NCBI RefSeq assembly: GCF_000208405.1 | Contig: NC_015437.1 | Location: forward strand, 1,853,501-1,917,500 | From: Selenomonas sputigena ATCC 35185 | Lineage (GTDB): Bacteria; Bacillota; Negativicutes; Selenomonadales; Selenomonadaceae | Length of the DNA stretch: 64,000 nt | Direction of reading: 5' to 3' | Part shown: positions 63,248 to 64,000 of the stretch, piece by piece | Layout of the letters: every line of letters begins with the position of its first letter | Position numbering within the stretch: the stretch's first letter is position 1 | Notes under the pieces: model-generated | Told to the model about the DNA's origin: nothing | The model's database searches: none | Seen by the model: only the letters and a program-made list of their open reading frames with translations | Position numbers and translations under genes: made by a program

Positions 63248-63817
63248 TCAGGCCAATCCTTGCAGAAAGTTTCGCATGATCTTCTCGCCGTCGGGCGTCA
63301 GGATGGATTCGGGATGGAACTGGATGCCCTCGATGGCGTACTCCTTATGGCGCACGCCCATGATCGTGCCGTCTTCCAGTTCGGCGGTGACGGTGAGGCA
63401 GTCGGGCAGGGATTCGCGCTCGATGATGAGCGAGTGGTAGCGGCCTACTGCCGCTCTCTCGGGCAGTCCTGCGTAAAGGCCCTGCCCGTCGTGGCAAATC
63501 GGCGAAGGCTTGCCGTGCACGATCTCCTTGGCGCGCACGATGCGGCCGCCGAAGACTTCGCCGATTGCCTGATGCCCGAGGCAGATGCCGAGGAGCGGCA
63601 CCTTACCCTTCGCCGCTTCGATCAGCGCTTCAAGATTGCCCGCATCCTTCGGCAGCCCCGGCCCCGGCGAGAGGATCACAGCCTCGTAGTGCGCCGCCAG
63701 CACGTCCTCGGGCGTCACGGCATCGTTGCGCACGACCTCGACCTCTGCGCCGAGGGAAGCGAGAAGTTGATAGATATTGTATGTGAATGAATCGTAGTTG
63801 TCAAAAAGCAACAACAT
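63248..63817 (-). CDS. trpG: Anthranilate synthase component II (glutamine amidotransferase)
   Basis: TrpG supplies ammonia from glutamine to TrpE for tryptophan synthesis. The 189-residue class I amidotransferase starts MLLLFDNYDSFTYNIYQLLA and has the nucleophile Cys in VPLLGICLGHQAIGEVFGG (about residue 80) and the His-x-Glu of the triad in IEGIQFHPESILTPDG. The ATG at 63817 has GGAGG nine bases upstream and overlaps the trpE 3' end by 17 bases. It could also serve p-aminobenzoate synthesis. Confidence 0.93.
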   Translation of the reverse strand: MLLLFDNYDSFTYNIYQLLASLGAEVEVVRNDAVTPEDVLAAHYEAVILSPGPGLPKDAGNLEALIEAAKGKVPLLGICLGHQAIGEVFGGRIVRAKEIVHGKPSPICHDGQGLYAGLPERAAVGRYHSLIIERESLPDCLTVTAELEDGTIMGVRHKEYAIEGIQFHPESILTPDGEKIMRNFLQGLA

Positions 63818-64000
63818 CGTTTTCCACCTCCTCGACAACTTCAAACAGCGCCCGCGCCTTCTGCAGAATTTCCCGATATTCGTTTTCGGGCACGGAATCC
63901 GCGACGATGCCCGCACCCGCTTGGATCACGGCAGTTTCGTCGTTTTCGATGCGCATCGTGCGCAAGGTGATGCACATGTCCATATTGCCGTAGAAGTCCA
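63801..64000 (-). CDS. trpE: Anthranilate synthase component I, C-terminal end (5' part beyond window)
   Basis: About 65 C-terminal residues are visible. They include FYGNMDMCITLRTMRI and AVIQAGAGIVADSVPENEYR, the conserved substrate-binding end of TrpE/PabB chorismate-using enzymes. The next gene, trpG, overlaps it. The FYGNMDMCITLRT form favours TrpE over PabB, but the identity rests on a short fragment. Confidence 0.85.
   Translation of the reverse strand, partial: DFYGNMDMCITLRTMRIENDETAVIQAGAGIVADSVPENEYREILQKARALFEVVEEVENDVVAF

Overview
The window looks like the chromosome of an oral or rumen Selenomonas-type bacterium (Negativicutes, diderm Firmicutes). Firmicute-type genes such as codY, the fla/che-style flagellar operon, FabK-type enoyl reductases, hslVU and trmFO sit beside outer-membrane functions: a TonB-dependent receptor, ExbB/ExbD/TonB and an RND efflux pump. 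GC content is high, most genes are packed into long minus-strand operons, and several genes start with TTG or GTG. No rRNA, tRNA, CRISPR array, prophage or insertion sequence was seen. The genus is an inference from gene content.

Region 1 (1-17.3 kb, minus) is a flagellar operon, transcribed flgB-flgC-fliE-fliF-fliG-fliH-fliI-fliJ-(lytic transglycosylase)-(MotE/YlxF-like)-fliK-flgD-(flagellar operon protein)-flgE-flbD-fliL-fliM-fliY-cheY-fliO-fliP; fliP runs off the left edge. codY lies directly upstream (17.7-18.4 kb), as in Bacillus. Region 2 (18.6-26.9 kb, minus) holds an amino-acid ABC transporter, a cell-wall amidase, an unknown protein, a methyltransferase-like protein, a small glycosyltransferase, a TPR/GT41 O-GlcNAc-transferase-like protein and a sirtuin. 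The sugar genes are reasonable candidates for flagellin glycosylation.

Region 3 (27.07-27.36 kb) is a compact locus built like the enterococcal par (Fst/RNA II) type I toxin-antitoxin: a 35-codon hydrophobic peptide with a charged tail, a convergent short RNA, a shared bidirectional terminator, and direct repeats that make the RNA complementary to the peptide's start region. This is the most novel item in the window. Region 4 (27.5-39.0 kb, minus) has an RND pump with its adaptor and, upstream, a probable anaerobic haem uptake and breakdown locus: TonB-dependent receptor, ExbB, ExbD, TonB, flavodoxin and a ChuW/HutW-type radical SAM enzyme.

Region 5 (39.3-48.6 kb, minus) is the fatty-acid/phospholipid cluster (plsX, fabK, fabD, fabG, acpP, a second FabK-like gene, fabF, rnc), preceded by DUF177-rpmF and a degenerate HD-GYP protein. 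Region 6 (48.8-53.6 kb, plus) is a YbhGFSR-type ABC exporter. Region 7 (53.7-61.9 kb, minus) runs FolP-N-like, folB, dprA, topA, trmFO, hslV, hslU and a small exported protein. In Bacillus this dprA-to-hslU block lies directly upstream of codY-flgB; here about 35.7 kb separates them. Region 8 has a 25-codon hydrophobic ORF with its own promoter and terminator, an Rpn-family nuclease, trpG, and the 3' end of trpE at the right edge.
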